Source of the DNA: Streptomyces sp. NK08204
GTDB lineage: Bacteria; Actinomycetota; Actinomycetes; Streptomycetales; Streptomycetaceae
Length of the DNA: 64,000 nt
NCBI RefSeq assembly: GCF_020400585.1
Contig: NZ_JAINVF010000004.1
Location: 310,001 to 374,000, forward strand
Reading direction: 5' to 3'
In this document: piece after piece, positions 1 to 8,483 of the stretch
How positions within the stretch are numbered: position 1 is the first letter of the stretch
Layout of the letters: each line of letters starts with the position of its first letter
Made by a program: the position numbers and the translations under genes
The notes under the pieces: model-generated
The model's input: only the letters and a program-made list of their open reading frames with translations
Told to the model about the DNA's origin: nothing
Database searches by the model: none

Positions 1-156
1 CCGTACTCCAACGGTGAGACGTACCAGAACTTCATCGACCCCAACCTGTCGGACTGGCAGCAGTCCGCCTACGCGGAGAACTCCCAGCGACTGGCGCAGA
101 TCAAGGGCAAGTACGACCCGTACAACGTGTTCAGCTTCGCGCAGAGCATTCGCTGA
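1..156 (+). CDS. FAD-linked oxidoreductase, BBE-type C-terminus (5' partial)
   Basis: Only the last 51 codons are in the window, and the frame is open from base 1 to a TGA. The tail reads as a berberine-bridge (BBE) C-terminal domain: a Tyr-Asn pair, a Phe-Ile-Asp-Pro-Asn stretch, a helix, then the closing YDPYNVFSFAQSI, the usual end of secreted or cytosolic flavin oxidases of this group. Such enzymes oxidise alcohols, sugars or natural-product intermediates with a covalently held FAD. It is followed after 177 bp by a terpene cyclase on the same strand, so an oxidative tailoring role in that pathway is plausible but not shown. The FAD-binding part lies outside the window. Confidence 0.8.
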   Translation, partial: PYSNGETYQNFIDPNLSDWQQSAYAENSQRLAQIKGKYDPYNVFSFAQSIR

Positions 157-333
157 GCCAGGTCATTCGACGCTTCTTGTCGGCCGCCGCTGTGGCGTGT
201 CAGCTCATCACGCCGCAGCGGCGGCCGAGTGTCGTCATCCACCACCTCAAGCACGACCTTGACCCATGGGTGTTCGCTCCGGGTTCGTCGGTGTTCTTGG
301 CCACGGCCGGGCGTCATAAGTGAGGAGCACGGA

Positions 334-1971
334 ATGAAACCGCAGTTGACGTCTTTCGCTCCCCTGCCGTGGCCGGCCGAAGTCGACCCGGACCACGTTC
401 GCCGGGCCACGTCCCGGCTGCTCGCTCATGTCAGCGGCCAGGTCGGGACCGACGGCGCCATACGCGGACTCTGCGACAGCCGTGTGCTGGAGTCGGCGCT
501 CGCGCTGTCGCTGATGACGCGCATCGGTGCGGTCTCCCCCGAGCGGGACCGCCTGCTCGGCTACCTCCAGGCGCGGCAGCATGCCCCGCAGCGGCTCGAC
601 CGCGTCCTCTCCACGCTGGCCGTCCAGCGGGCCACCGGCGAGGAGGCCGCCGGTGACAGCGAACTCGTCGGCAAGTTGACGGCAGGGGTGCTCGGCGCCG
701 CGCCGGGGTTCATCTCGACCCGCCGCCGCAAGATGGTCTCGGCGGTGCTGTCGGTGCTCGGCTGCCCGCTGCCGGCCGACGTCGCGCCCGCGGCCGACGA
801 GCAGTCCCCCACCGATCCCCTGCACTCCTGGGCCGCCGTCCAGCAGGCCGCCGTGGCCCTGATCCTCGCCACCGCCGCGGGCGTCAGCAACCAGGCAACC
901 GCCGACGCCCTGCGCACGCTGGTCGCCACGGACCCGGCGAACACGGTGTGGGAGGGCTATGTCCTGATGCACCTGCTCACCCTGCACGCCCTGGCCGGGG
1001 TCCCCGGGCAGGAGGCGACCGTACGCAAGGGTGTGCAGACGGTGCTCCGGCACCAGCGTGCGGACGGCGGCTTCCCGTTCGTGGCCGAGATGCACAACTG
1101 GTGCACCTCGACCGGCGGTATCGCCCTGGCCGCGGCCGGCGCCCCGCTCGGCCTGCTGCACCGGATGGCGGGCATGCTCGTCACCCACCAGGGCGGCGCC
1201 GCGCACGCCACCCTCTCCCGCGGTGCCACACTCACCGGCGGCTGGTCCATGTCCCCCGGCGTCGCGCAGAACGACGTCGACGACACCGCGTGCGCCCTGG
1301 AGTTCCTCCAGGCGATCGATCCGGTCGCCCACGGCGGCTCGGTGCGACGCGGCGTGGACGCACTGCTGGCCGTGCAGGGCGAGGACGGCGGGTTCCCGAC
1401 CTATGTCGCCGGTGCCTCCTCCGAGCCGTGCATGACCGCCGCGGCCGTCTGCGCGCTCGCGCCGCACGCCTCGACCCTCGCGGCCCAGGACCGCGCCCTG
1501 GGCTTCCTCGCCGACAGCCAGCAGGCGGACGGCGGTTGGGAGCCGGGGTGGAGCAGCAGCCGGCTCCACACCCTCTTCCGTGCCCGCCTCGCCGCGGCCA
1601 CCGCGGGCCCGCACGACCGCCGTACGGCGGCCATGGCCGAGCGGATCGAGCGGACGGTGCGCGAGACGCAGAACGACGACGGCGGCTGGGGCATGCAGCC
1701 CGGCGATCCCAGCGACGACATCAGCACCGCCTACGGCGTGATCACGCTGACCTGCGGGACCGACGAGCAGCCGATCGGGCGCGCGCTGGCCTGGCTGCTC
1801 GAACACCAGGACGCGGACGGTGGTTTCAGCGGCCCGCCCGACATGGTCGGCCCCCGCCCGTTCCCTTACAAGTTCCCGGTCCTGACCGACATTCCGGTGC
1901 TTCTCGCGTTCGGTCATGTCCGTTCCCGCGTCACCGGCGCGGCGCCCGTGCTGGAGGCATCGGTGCGCTGA
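334..1971 (+). CDS. class II (DxDD) terpene cyclase, squalene/hopene-cyclase fold
   Basis: The 545-residue protein is built from prenyltransferase/squalene-oxidase repeats, with several QW-type motifs (QRADGGF, QGEDGGF, QQADGGW, QNDDGGW, QDADGGF). The catalytic aspartate motif is DVDD at residues 314-317, matching DxDD of class II cyclases that protonate a double bond and leave the diphosphate in place, such as bacterial copalyl or halimadienyl diphosphate synthases. No class I DDxxD motif was noticed, so a separate enzyme would be needed to remove diphosphate. ATG 334 is chosen because GAGGAG lies just upstream and the earlier in-frame codons look non-coding. The prenyl diphosphate synthase at 5512 could supply the substrate. 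A C15 or C20 substrate cannot be told apart by eye. Confidence 0.86.
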   Translation: MKPQLTSFAPLPWPAEVDPDHVRRATSRLLAHVSGQVGTDGAIRGLCDSRVLESALALSLMTRIGAVSPERDRLLGYLQARQHAPQRLDRVLSTLAVQRATGEEAAGDSELVGKLTAGVLGAAPGFISTRRRKMVSAVLSVLGCPLPADVAPAADEQSPTDPLHSWAAVQQAAVALILATAAGVSNQATADALRTLVATDPANTVWEGYVLMHLLTLHALAGVPGQEATVRKGVQTVLRHQRADGGFPFVAEMHNWCTSTGGIALAAAGAPLGLLHRMAGMLVTHQGGAAHATLSRGATLTGGWSMSPGVAQNDVDDTACALEFLQAIDPVAHGGSVRRGVDALLAVQGEDGGFPTYVAGASSEPCMTAAAVCALAPHASTLAAQDRALGFLADSQQADGGWEPGWSSSRLHTLFRARLAAATAGPHDRRTAAMAERIERTVRETQNDDGGWGMQPGDPSDDISTAYGVITLTCGTDEQPIGRALAWLLEHQDADGGFSGPPDMVGPRPFPYKFPVLTDIPVLLAFGHVRSRVTGAAPVLEASVR

Positions 1972-2279
1972 CTCGCCCATCGCACAAGGACCTTGAGTGG
2001 ATCTGGACCGGATCTAGAGGGGGATGCTGTTTACACTCCGGGTGCCGGGACAGTTCTCAGGTCGGAACGCATTCGCGACGGGAAGGGCCGAACCATGCAT
2101 GAAATCAAGCCAGTTCGGCGGACAGTTATCTCCCCACGATCCACCGACCTCGGACGGCGGGCCGACGGGCGTTCCGCGCCCGGCAGTTGCCGGCTCGCCT
2201 GTTCGCCGCTCCCGCTCCGGCGACGGGCTCTTCGTCGTCGCCGAACTACCTTGTGTCAACCGATATCTGAGGAATCCAC
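1972..2279. other. gap between cyclase and MMPL genes
   Basis: 308 bp with no gene I can support. A possible 64-codon frame begins at ATG 2095 behind a GGAAGGG sequence and would overlap the next start, but its composition is arginine-rich and looks like out-of-frame DNA. TTGAGT near 1993 and TACACT near 2034 are promoter-like, but their spacing is poor. Confidence 0.4.
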
Positions 2280-4391
2280 GTGCTGTTGAAATTGGCATCC
2301 TTGCCCAGTGGGAGGGTGGCGAAATGGGTCGTCCTCGCCTTCTGGGTGGTCCTGTTGGTGCCCGCCGTGATGCTGGCGGGCAAGCTCAGCGACGTTGAGG
2401 AGAACGACAACTCGGCGTGGCTGCCGGGCAATGCGGAGTCGACCGCGGTCGTGGAGCGCGCCGACAAGTTCGGCCTCGCCGACACCGCGCCCGCGATTGT
2501 GATCTACAACCGTCCCGGCGGTGTCACCGATGCCGACATGGCGAAGGCCAAGGCCGACGCTGATGCTTTCAAGGGCATCAAGAACGTCGTCGGACAGCCC
2601 CAGGGGCCGCTGAAGTCCCAGGACGGTAAAGCCATCCAGACGGTCGTCCAGGTCCACAAGGACAAGACGGGCTGGACAGGGCTCGGCAAGACCGTCGACG
2701 CGATGACCGATGTCGGCAAGAAGAACGCGGACGGCCTCCACTTCTACGTCACCGGCCCGGCCGGGCAGGCGTCGGACTCGATCAAGGCCTTCGGCGGAGG
2801 AGGCAGCCTGACCACGATCACCGCGTTGGTGGTGGTCGCGATCCTGCTGTTCACCTATCGCAGCCCATGGCTGCCCCTGGTGTCGATCATGACCGTGGGC
2901 GGTGCCCTGAGCACTTCCGAAGCCGTGATCTACCTGCTGGCGAAGCACACCGGACTGGTCGTGAACTCGCAGACCAGCTTCACCCTGACCGTTCTGGTCT
3001 TCGGCGCCGCCACCGACTACGCGCTGCTCCTCATATCCCGGTACCGCGAGGAACTGCGGCGGCACGAGGACCGGCACGAGGCGATGGCGCAGGCCCTGCA
3101 CCGCTCCAGCCCCGCGATCATCGCCAGTGCCGCGACCGTCGCCGTCAGCCTGATGCTGCTGATGCTGGCCACCCTCAACTCCACCCAGGGGCTCGGGCCG
3201 GCCTGTGCCATCGGCGTCATCGTCGGGCTCTTGGCCATGGTCACCCTGATGCCGGCCCTGCTGGTCATCTGCGGGCGGTGGGTCTTCTGGCCGTCCAAGC
3301 CGACCTACGGATCGACCGGTTCCACCAAGGAGGGCGTCTGGACCCGGGTCGGCAACGCCGTCTCCGGCCGGCCGCGGATCGTGTGGGTCGGCACCGCGCT
3401 CGCCCTCGGCGCCATGTGCCTCGGCATGTTCGGCCTCAAGGCCGACGGTCTGTCGTCCAAGGACCAGTTCACGAACAAGCCGCAGATGGCCGTCGGTCAG
3501 GAGATCAAGGACGCGCACTTCCCGGCCGGCTCCGGCGACCCCATCTACGTCGTCACCAAGACCGCCTCGGCGCAGCGGGTCAGCACCGCACTGGCCGACG
3601 TCCAGGGCGTCGCCAAGGTCTCGCCGCCGATCGTCAAGGGCAGCGACGCCATTCTGCTCGGGGAGCTCAAGGACAACCCCACGGGCGACGCCGCCATGCA
3701 CACCGTGAAGCGGGCCCGGACCGCGGTGCACCGCATCGAGGGCGCGGACGCCCAGGTCGGCGGCAACGCAGCGATCATCCTGGACACGCAGAACGCGGCC
3801 TCCCGTGACGACAAGGTGATCATCCCCATCGTGCTGGTGGTGGTGTTCCTCATCCTGGCGCTGCTGCTGCGGGCGATCGTCGCGCCCCTGCTGCTCATGG
3901 GAACGGTGGTGCTGTCGTTCGGCGCGGCTCTCGGCGTGAGCAGCCTGGTGTTCAACCACGTGTTCGGCTTCGCCGGGGAGGAGGCGTCCTTCCCCCTGCT
4001 GGCGTTCGTGTTCCTGGTCGCCCTGGGTATCGACTACAACATCTTCCTGGTCACCCGAGTGCGCGAGATCACCCCGCTGCGCGGCACCAAGCCGGCCGCG
4101 CTGATGGGTCTGTCCGCCACCGGAAGCGTGATCACCTCGGCGGGTGTGGTGCTGGCCGGTACCTTCGCGGCGATGGGCACGCTGCCGCTGGTGTTCACGG
4201 CCGAACTCGGGTTCACCGTGGCGTTCGGCGTGCTGCTGGACACGCTCATCGTCCGCTCGGTGCTGGTCACCGCGCTGACCCTGGACGTGGGCCGGCTGAT
4301 GTGGTGGCCCAGCAAGCTGTTCAGGCAGCAGGAGCCTCCCCAGTCCGAGGCGCCTCAGCACGAGCACGAGACCGCGCTCCACGGGGCGTGA
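2280..4391 (+). CDS. MMPL/RND-family transporter
   Basis: The 703-residue protein has the MMPL layout: an N-terminal membrane helix (about residues 14-34), an extracytoplasmic domain, a block of helices at about 180-340, a second extracytoplasmic domain, then a second block of helices at about 520-680. The polar GAATDYALLLISRYREE in the first block and ALGIDYNIFLVTRVRE in the second are the typical proton-relay/loop segments of the family. These carriers export lipids, terpenoids or other hydrophobic products using proton motive force. The start is GTG 2280 behind GAGGAA. Its position between a terpene cyclase and a prenyl synthase suggests it exports or provides resistance to the terpenoid product; that is inference from context only. 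Confidence 0.88.
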   Translation: MLLKLASLPSGRVAKWVVLAFWVVLLVPAVMLAGKLSDVEENDNSAWLPGNAESTAVVERADKFGLADTAPAIVIYNRPGGVTDADMAKAKADADAFKGIKNVVGQPQGPLKSQDGKAIQTVVQVHKDKTGWTGLGKTVDAMTDVGKKNADGLHFYVTGPAGQASDSIKAFGGGGSLTTITALVVVAILLFTYRSPWLPLVSIMTVGGALSTSEAVIYLLAKHTGLVVNSQTSFTLTVLVFGAATDYALLLISRYREELRRHEDRHEAMAQALHRSSPAIIASAATVAVSLMLLMLATLNSTQGLGPACAIGVIVGLLAMVTLMPALLVICGRWVFWPSKPTYGSTGSTKEGVWTRVGNAVSGRPRIVWVGTALALGAMCLGMFGLKADGLSSKDQFTNKPQMAVGQEIKDAHFPAGSGDPIYVVTKTASAQRVSTALADVQGVAKVSPPIVKGSDAILLGELKDNPTGDAAMHTVKRARTAVHRIEGADAQVGGNAAIILDTQNAASRDDKVIIPIVLVVVFLILALLLRAIVAPLLLMGTVVLSFGAALGVSSLVFNHVFGFAGEEASFPLLAFVFLVALGIDYNIFLVTRVREITPLRGTKPAALMGLSATGSVITSAGVVLAGTFAAMGTLPLVFTAELGFTVAFGVLLDTLIVRSVLVTALTLDVGRLMWWPSKLFRQQEPPQSEAPQHEHETALHGA

Positions 4392-4427
4392 CACCCCTTC
4401 CTGGGCGTCACATCCCTTCCGGGACAG

Positions 4428-4457
4428 CCTCCTGGGGGCCTGACCGCCCCCAGGAGG
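4428..4457 (+). terminator. hairpin downstream of MMPL gene
   Basis: A perfect 12-bp stem (CCTCCTGGGGGC with its complement) encloses a 6-nt loop, starting 36 bp after the MMPL stop. There is no T-tract, as is common in Streptomyces. It probably ends the MMPL transcript and separates it from the 1.1-kb gap before the prenyl synthase. Confidence 0.65.
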
Positions 4458-5511
4458 TGTGACGGCCACTGGAGGCCTGACGGGCCCCTGGGGGCCTGCT
4501 GACGGCCCTCTGCCCCCCAGCCCTGCTGGAGCCGCCCAGGCGGTTCCAGCAGGCTCCATCAGCGCAGGGCCGGGCCTGGCACGGGTTCCCACTCGCCAGA
4601 CGCGAAGAGCCGGGCTCGGACCGATGCCCAGCTCTTCGGCCATATGCCGCTGACGGGCCCGCAACACCGCCGTGTGCCCGCCTCCCGTCCGGACCGGGAC
4701 AGAGGGCCGGGCCGGAAACTCCCAGCCGTATGCGCGCATCGGACGGGCCGTGCGAGGCCGCCGGCTCGGACACCGCCCCTTCTGGGGCACCTGCGGTGAG
4801 CGGTCGTTCGTGCGCCGGATCACGCCGGTCCCGTGCGGGGCGGACCGGGGCCGCCGGTCGCCGCCGTCCGGCCGACGAGGCCCGCCCGGCGTTCCCCTGG
4901 AAGTCCTCTGGAAGTCCTCCGGACCACCCGTGGTCCCGTCGAGCCCGAACCTCTTGCGTGATCGGCCTACAGAACCGCGGTAGTGGTGCGGCCATGTCCG
5001 TTACGCACGCGGATCACTCCGCTCTTGCCCGTGCGATCAGTCACGCGGGACGGGCCGCGGTGACCAGCGGGTCGCCTGCGTCTCATCCGAGCTGCTGTTG
5101 CCGTCAGTTCGGAAGCGGGCGCGCCGCGTGGACCCCCAGCCGGTCGGGGACCATCGTCGAACCGAGGCCGGACGACGGCCGGCCTCGGCTGAGAACCTCA
5201 GTTCCGTTCCGGAGGGAGCAAACGGCGTCCGGTGCCCCCACCGAGGCGCGATTGCGCCCTTTGGGACCGGTGTCCGACTCGTCGCCAAGTCGACGCCAAT
5301 TCGTCCATCAGCGCCGGGCAAGCGACTTGGCTGATAATAGTTGTCGCAACTTGGTGCATTTCGGCGAAAGAATCAAACCCAATAGGGATTTCTTGGGGAG
5401 ATTCACCGCGATTTCTAGTTGATCGCAGCATCCAATGTGGGCCATATCAGGCCAAGCCTCCGTCCGTGATCGGAAGACCGCCGGGGCACTGATCGAACCT
5501 GAGAGGGAAAC
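4458..5511. other. gene-poor gap before prenyl diphosphate synthase
   Basis: About 1.05 kb with no gene I trust. Open frames on both strands are arginine/proline-rich and lack plausible ribosome sites. The stretch from about 5325 to 5460 is clearly more AT-rich than its surroundings and lies 50-190 bp upstream of the next start, so it is the likely promoter region. GATAAT at about 5331 resembles a -10 box, but I see no matching -35. The length of the gap and lack of coding signal fit decayed or shuffled DNA in an accessory locus. Confidence 0.5.
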
Positions 5512-7005
5512 ATGTCGCCTGTCCCATGCCGAGTCCTGCTCGCCGAGCCACACGGCCAACGCGCCGGGGCCAGGTCCCTCGACACCGTGGAGCGCGCGCC
5601 CGCGGCCCACGGTGCCCAGGTGTCCGTACGCAAGGAGAGCGTGCAGGACGAACAGGCGCTGATCCTCGTCGTCGGTTCGGCCGCCTCGAGTGACCCGGCC
5701 CGCCTGTCCGAGGCCGTGCAGGCCGGCGGAGCCCTGACGCGGCTGCTGCCGCACCCGGACCAGCTGGATCCCGAGTGGCTGGCCGGGGTCCGCACCGTGG
5801 AGCTGAAGGCCGACGCCGATGTGCCCCAGATGACGGTCCAGGAGGTTGTGGAGCGGCTCGCGGCCCTTGGGTTCACCGACGCCCAAAAGGACGCCCCCAC
5901 CGTCCAGAACGCCGTGGTCAAGCTGCGGCCGGCGGCCGGACCGCCGGCTCGCGACCGATTCACCGACGGCGATCCCGGCGATGCCTGTGACCGGCTGCTC
6001 GCCCGGACCCAGGCGTGCATCGAGGACCTGCTGAGCGCCGAGTGCTCACGGTGGGGAGCGGTCGACGCGCGGGCGGCCGCGCCGGTCGAGGCGATCGCGG
6101 AACTGGTCGCGGCGGGCGGCAAGCTGCTGCGCCCCACGTTCTGCATCAGCGGCTACCTGGCAGCCGGCGGTGGCACGGCCGACGAGGACACGGTCGTCGC
6201 CGCATCCGCCGGACTGGAGCTGCTCCAGGTCTTCGCCCTCGTCCACGACGACGTCATGGACAACTCGTCCGCCCGGCGCGGGGCGCCGACCGTGCACGTC
6301 AGACACGCCGACCTCCATACGCGAAGCGGCTGGGTCGGTGAGCACCGCCGGTACGGCGAGGGCGTCGCCATCCTGACCGGCGACCTCGCGCTCGGCTACG
6401 CCCACCAGCTCACCAGGGATCTGCGCGGCCCGGCCATGGAGGTCTGGACGGAGCTGGTCACCGAGGTCATCATCGGCCAGCAGCTGGACATCCGCCTGGC
6501 CGCCGAGCTGTCGCCGGACCCGGATCTCGCCCGCTGGGTCGCCGTCTGCAAGTCCGGCCGCTACACCGTCCACCGGCCTCTCGCACTCGGTGCCGCCATC
6601 GCCGGGCGTCCGGAACTGCAGGCGCCGTTCGAGGAGTACGGCATCACGGCCGGCGAGGCGTTCCAGTTGCGCGACGACCTGCTCGACGCCTTCGGCGACC
6701 CGGCGGCGACCGGCAAGCCGGTCGGTCTGGATGTCAGCGAGCACAAGATGACCCTGCTGCTCGCCCTCGGGGCGGCCAAGGACCCCCGGGTGGCCCGACT
6801 GGTCGAGGAAGGCCGCAACCGCGACTGGGACCCGACCGCGCTGCGTGACGCGCTGCTCGCCTCCGGCGTACGCCAGGACGTCGAGGACTGCATCGACCGG
6901 CTCGTCGCGATGGCCCGTACGGCACTCGAAGGGGTGCCGCTGGCGGGCGACTGGCAGCAGCGTCTGAGCAAGCTGGCGGAGCAGGTGGCGTACCGCGAGC
7001 GCTGA
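5512..7005 (+). CDS. polyprenyl diphosphate synthase with degenerate IspH-like N-terminus
   Basis: The 497-residue protein has two parts. Residues about 165-497 are a trans-isoprenyl diphosphate synthase: GGKLLRP at 202-208, the first aspartate motif DDVMD at 246-250, and the second DDLLD at 388-392, so catalytic residues are present. Product length (C15, C20 or more) cannot be read safely. Residues about 6-120 look like the two ends of IspH (HMBPP reductase) joined together. Residues 7-45 match its N-terminal strand and helix, with the Fe-S cysteine position occupied by Arg in PHGQRAGA. Residues 49-119 match its C-terminal domain (LVVGSAAS, LDPEWLAGVRTV, VQEVVERL). The central 150 or more residues and the other cysteines are absent, so reductase activity is not expected. 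ATG 5512 follows GAGAGG. Confidence 0.87.
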   Translation: MSPVPCRVLLAEPHGQRAGARSLDTVERAPAAHGAQVSVRKESVQDEQALILVVGSAASSDPARLSEAVQAGGALTRLLPHPDQLDPEWLAGVRTVELKADADVPQMTVQEVVERLAALGFTDAQKDAPTVQNAVVKLRPAAGPPARDRFTDGDPGDACDRLLARTQACIEDLLSAECSRWGAVDARAAAPVEAIAELVAAGGKLLRPTFCISGYLAAGGGTADEDTVVAASAGLELLQVFALVHDDVMDNSSARRGAPTVHVRHADLHTRSGWVGEHRRYGEGVAILTGDLALGYAHQLTRDLRGPAMEVWTELVTEVIIGQQLDIRLAAELSPDPDLARWVAVCKSGRYTVHRPLALGAAIAGRPELQAPFEEYGITAGEAFQLRDDLLDAFGDPAATGKPVGLDVSEHKMTLLLALGAAKDPRVARLVEEGRNRDWDPTALRDALLASGVRQDVEDCIDRLVAMARTALEGVPLAGDWQQRLSKLAEQVAYRER

Positions 7006-7263
7006 CGGGTGGTGCGCGGCGCGCCCGCGCAGGACCGGTGGCGGCTTCCGCCGGTGGATTCCCGCCCCGAGGCCGTGGTGCGTGGCGACGTCCGCGGGGC
7101 GGGAGCCACGGCCGATGAGAGCGGTTGCCGGAGGCCGGGGGAACGCGGGCCGGACCTGGGCCCGGCGCGGGGCTGACCCTGCCGGGGAAGCGGCCGGCCG
7201 CACCGGACGCCGTCGGGTGGGACATCACGGCCGAGGAACCCGGCCTCGTCCCTGTACGGCGAA

Positions 7264-7513
7264 GGAGCTGCGCTCAGCTCGACACTGCCCCGCCCGCGAA
7301 GCCGACTGCAAGGTCTCCCAGTACGTCACAAAGGGCACTGGCCCACTGCTTCATTCTGCTCGACTTCGGTTCATCAGCCATACGGTTCTCCTCGTCGTTC
7401 GTCTCCATGGTCTGGTCGTCGTTGTTCAACTTCGATGCCAGGACCTTGCAGATGACGGCTGCGGAGAGGGGCAGCACGAGACCCGGCAGCAGTGCCGAGC
7501 TGAGCGCAGCTCC
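7264..7513. repeat. 250-bp element with 24-bp terminal inverted repeats (MITE-like)
   Basis: The left end 7264-7287 and right end 7490-7513 are inverted copies matching at 23 of 24 bases; the core GAGCTGAGCGCAGCTCC is identical. The interior (about 200 bp) is less GC-rich than the flanks. I see no clear target-site duplication. The only coding candidate is a 35-codon minus-strand frame whose stop lies inside the left repeat. The layout resembles a miniature inverted-repeat transposable element; a large regulatory stem is the alternative. Confidence 0.5.
7274..7381 (-). CDS. candidate 35-residue small protein inside inverted-repeat element
   Basis: The frame starts at ATG 7381 with GAGGAG at ideal distance upstream, and ends with a TGA inside the left inverted repeat. 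The peptide begins MADEPKSSRMKQW, and its second half (ALCDVLGDLAVGFAGGAVSS) is a hydrophobic, glycine-rich helix with one Cys. An in-frame ATG at 7408 and a GTG at 7477 would give 44 or 67 residues. Base composition is closer to AT-balanced than in neighbouring genes. I recognise no family. It could be a small membrane peptide, a leaderless-type precursor, or chance; the good ribosome site is the main support. Confidence 0.3.
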   Translation of the reverse strand: MADEPKSSRMKQWASALCDVLGDLAVGFAGGAVSS

Positions 7514-8104
7514 GGAGGAAGCTTAGCCAAGAAGCCCGACCGCGGCACCAGTTCGGGACATCGCCCGTGCGAGAGCGCGCTGACCTCGCGGGAACGTTGC
7601 CCTGTGTGTCGGCTGGGCGTTCGCCGACGCGACCACGAAGTGGTTCGAACGGCGGCGTCCAGCACTTTCGACCGGGCATCGACGGGATCGCCCGGGATGG
7701 CCGCCCGTGCCCGGCGAGTGACGGAGACGGCCTTGCGGATCGCCGGTGTGGACCCGTGGCGGATGACACCGGCGCGCCGGAGCGTCGTCCGGCGACACGC
7801 ACTCCGTGCACGACACGCAGGGGGCGATCAGTCACGTGATCGGCTGCTCGAGCGACGTCTGCCGGCCCGCCTGCGTCGACGGGCGGCTACCGGATCTCGA
7901 ACGGCGGCTCGACGCCGCGGGTGACCTCCCGAAGGCGGAGGTGCCGGGCACTGGCTGATCTTCCTCCGGTCGGGAACGTCGACACGCATGCGACACGATC
8001 ACCCGCGAAGACCCGGTGACAGCCGTACCGGCCTGGATCCCGCCCTTGATCACCAAGGGGGCGCCGGGGCTCATGCATGTCGACCGTCACCCACGCTGAC
8101 CAGC

Positions 8105-8129
8105 AAAAAGCCCTCCCAGGAGGGAGGGC
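8105..8129 (-). terminator. Rho-independent terminator of tRNA-Arg
   Basis: Read on the minus strand: an 8-bp perfect stem GCCCTCCC/GGGAGGGC, 4-nt loop, then TTTTT. It starts 10 bp after the tRNA 3' end, a textbook intrinsic terminator and one of the few here with a T-tract. Confidence 0.9.
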
Positions 8130-8138
8130 GGAGACGTG

Positions 8139-8211
8139 CGCCCCCGGCAGGACTCGAACCTGCGGCCAAGCGCTTAGAAGGCGCCTGCTCTATCCGCTGA
8201 GCTACGGGGGC
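8139..8211 (-). tRNA. tRNA-Arg (anticodon UCU)
   Basis: The minus strand folds as a 73-nt cloverleaf: acceptor GCCCCCG paired with CGGGGGC, D arm with GCTC/GAGC, anticodon stem GGCGC/GCGCT around the loop CTTCTAA giving anticodon TCT, and T arm with GGTTCGAGTCC. The terminal CCA is not encoded (GCA follows the acceptor), as is usual in Streptomyces. It reads the rare AGA codon. The 3' end faces the terpenoid locus, so it could be an integration site. Confidence 0.95.
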
Positions 8212-8483
8212 CTGGTGCGGGACCAAGGATAAAGCTCCCCGTTCCTTGACCCTGTCGCTTCGCCTCCGTGGCTCGATGTGGAGGTTCGGTGAAGCGGTCC
8301 CGATAATCGCAGGCAGGTACGAATCGTGCACCGCTTTTGGCGTCCGACGCACCGGGTGTTGTGCACTCGTTATGCCTGAGCCGCGCCCGTGCCCCAGTCG
8401 TCCCGTCTGTCCGTTCTGTTCTGTCGGCGCGCAGACATGTCTATATGCTTCAGAATTCCCCTAAAATTGGGCATTCTTCGCAT

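Larger units (their letters stand above)
7006..8104. other. gene-poor gap between terpenoid locus and tRNA-Arg
   Basis: About 1.1 kb without a convincing large gene. It contains the inverted-repeat element at 7264-7513 and a tiny ORF inside it, listed separately. From 7514 to 8104 open frames exist in all phases, but codon use does not favour any one and none has a good ribosome site. Short stretches look like worn coding sequence, so degraded genes are possible. The gap lies on the 3' side of the tRNA gene, a common place for integrated DNA. Confidence 0.5.

Noticed and set aside
2095..2289. 64-codon frame before the MMPL gene with a GGAAGGG site
   Set aside because: Arg-rich composition, overlaps the MMPL start, no recognisable fold; kept only as a note.
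2256..4823. Long minus-strand frame of 855 codons opposite the MMPL gene
   Set aside because: It mirrors the MMPL coding strand and reads as a His/Arg/Gly/Asp-rich string without domains, as GC-rich antisense frames do.
4408..4995. 195-codon minus-strand frame in the gap after the MMPL gene
   Set aside because: Arg/Pro/Gly/Ser-rich, no ribosome site, and contains the MMPL terminator hairpin.
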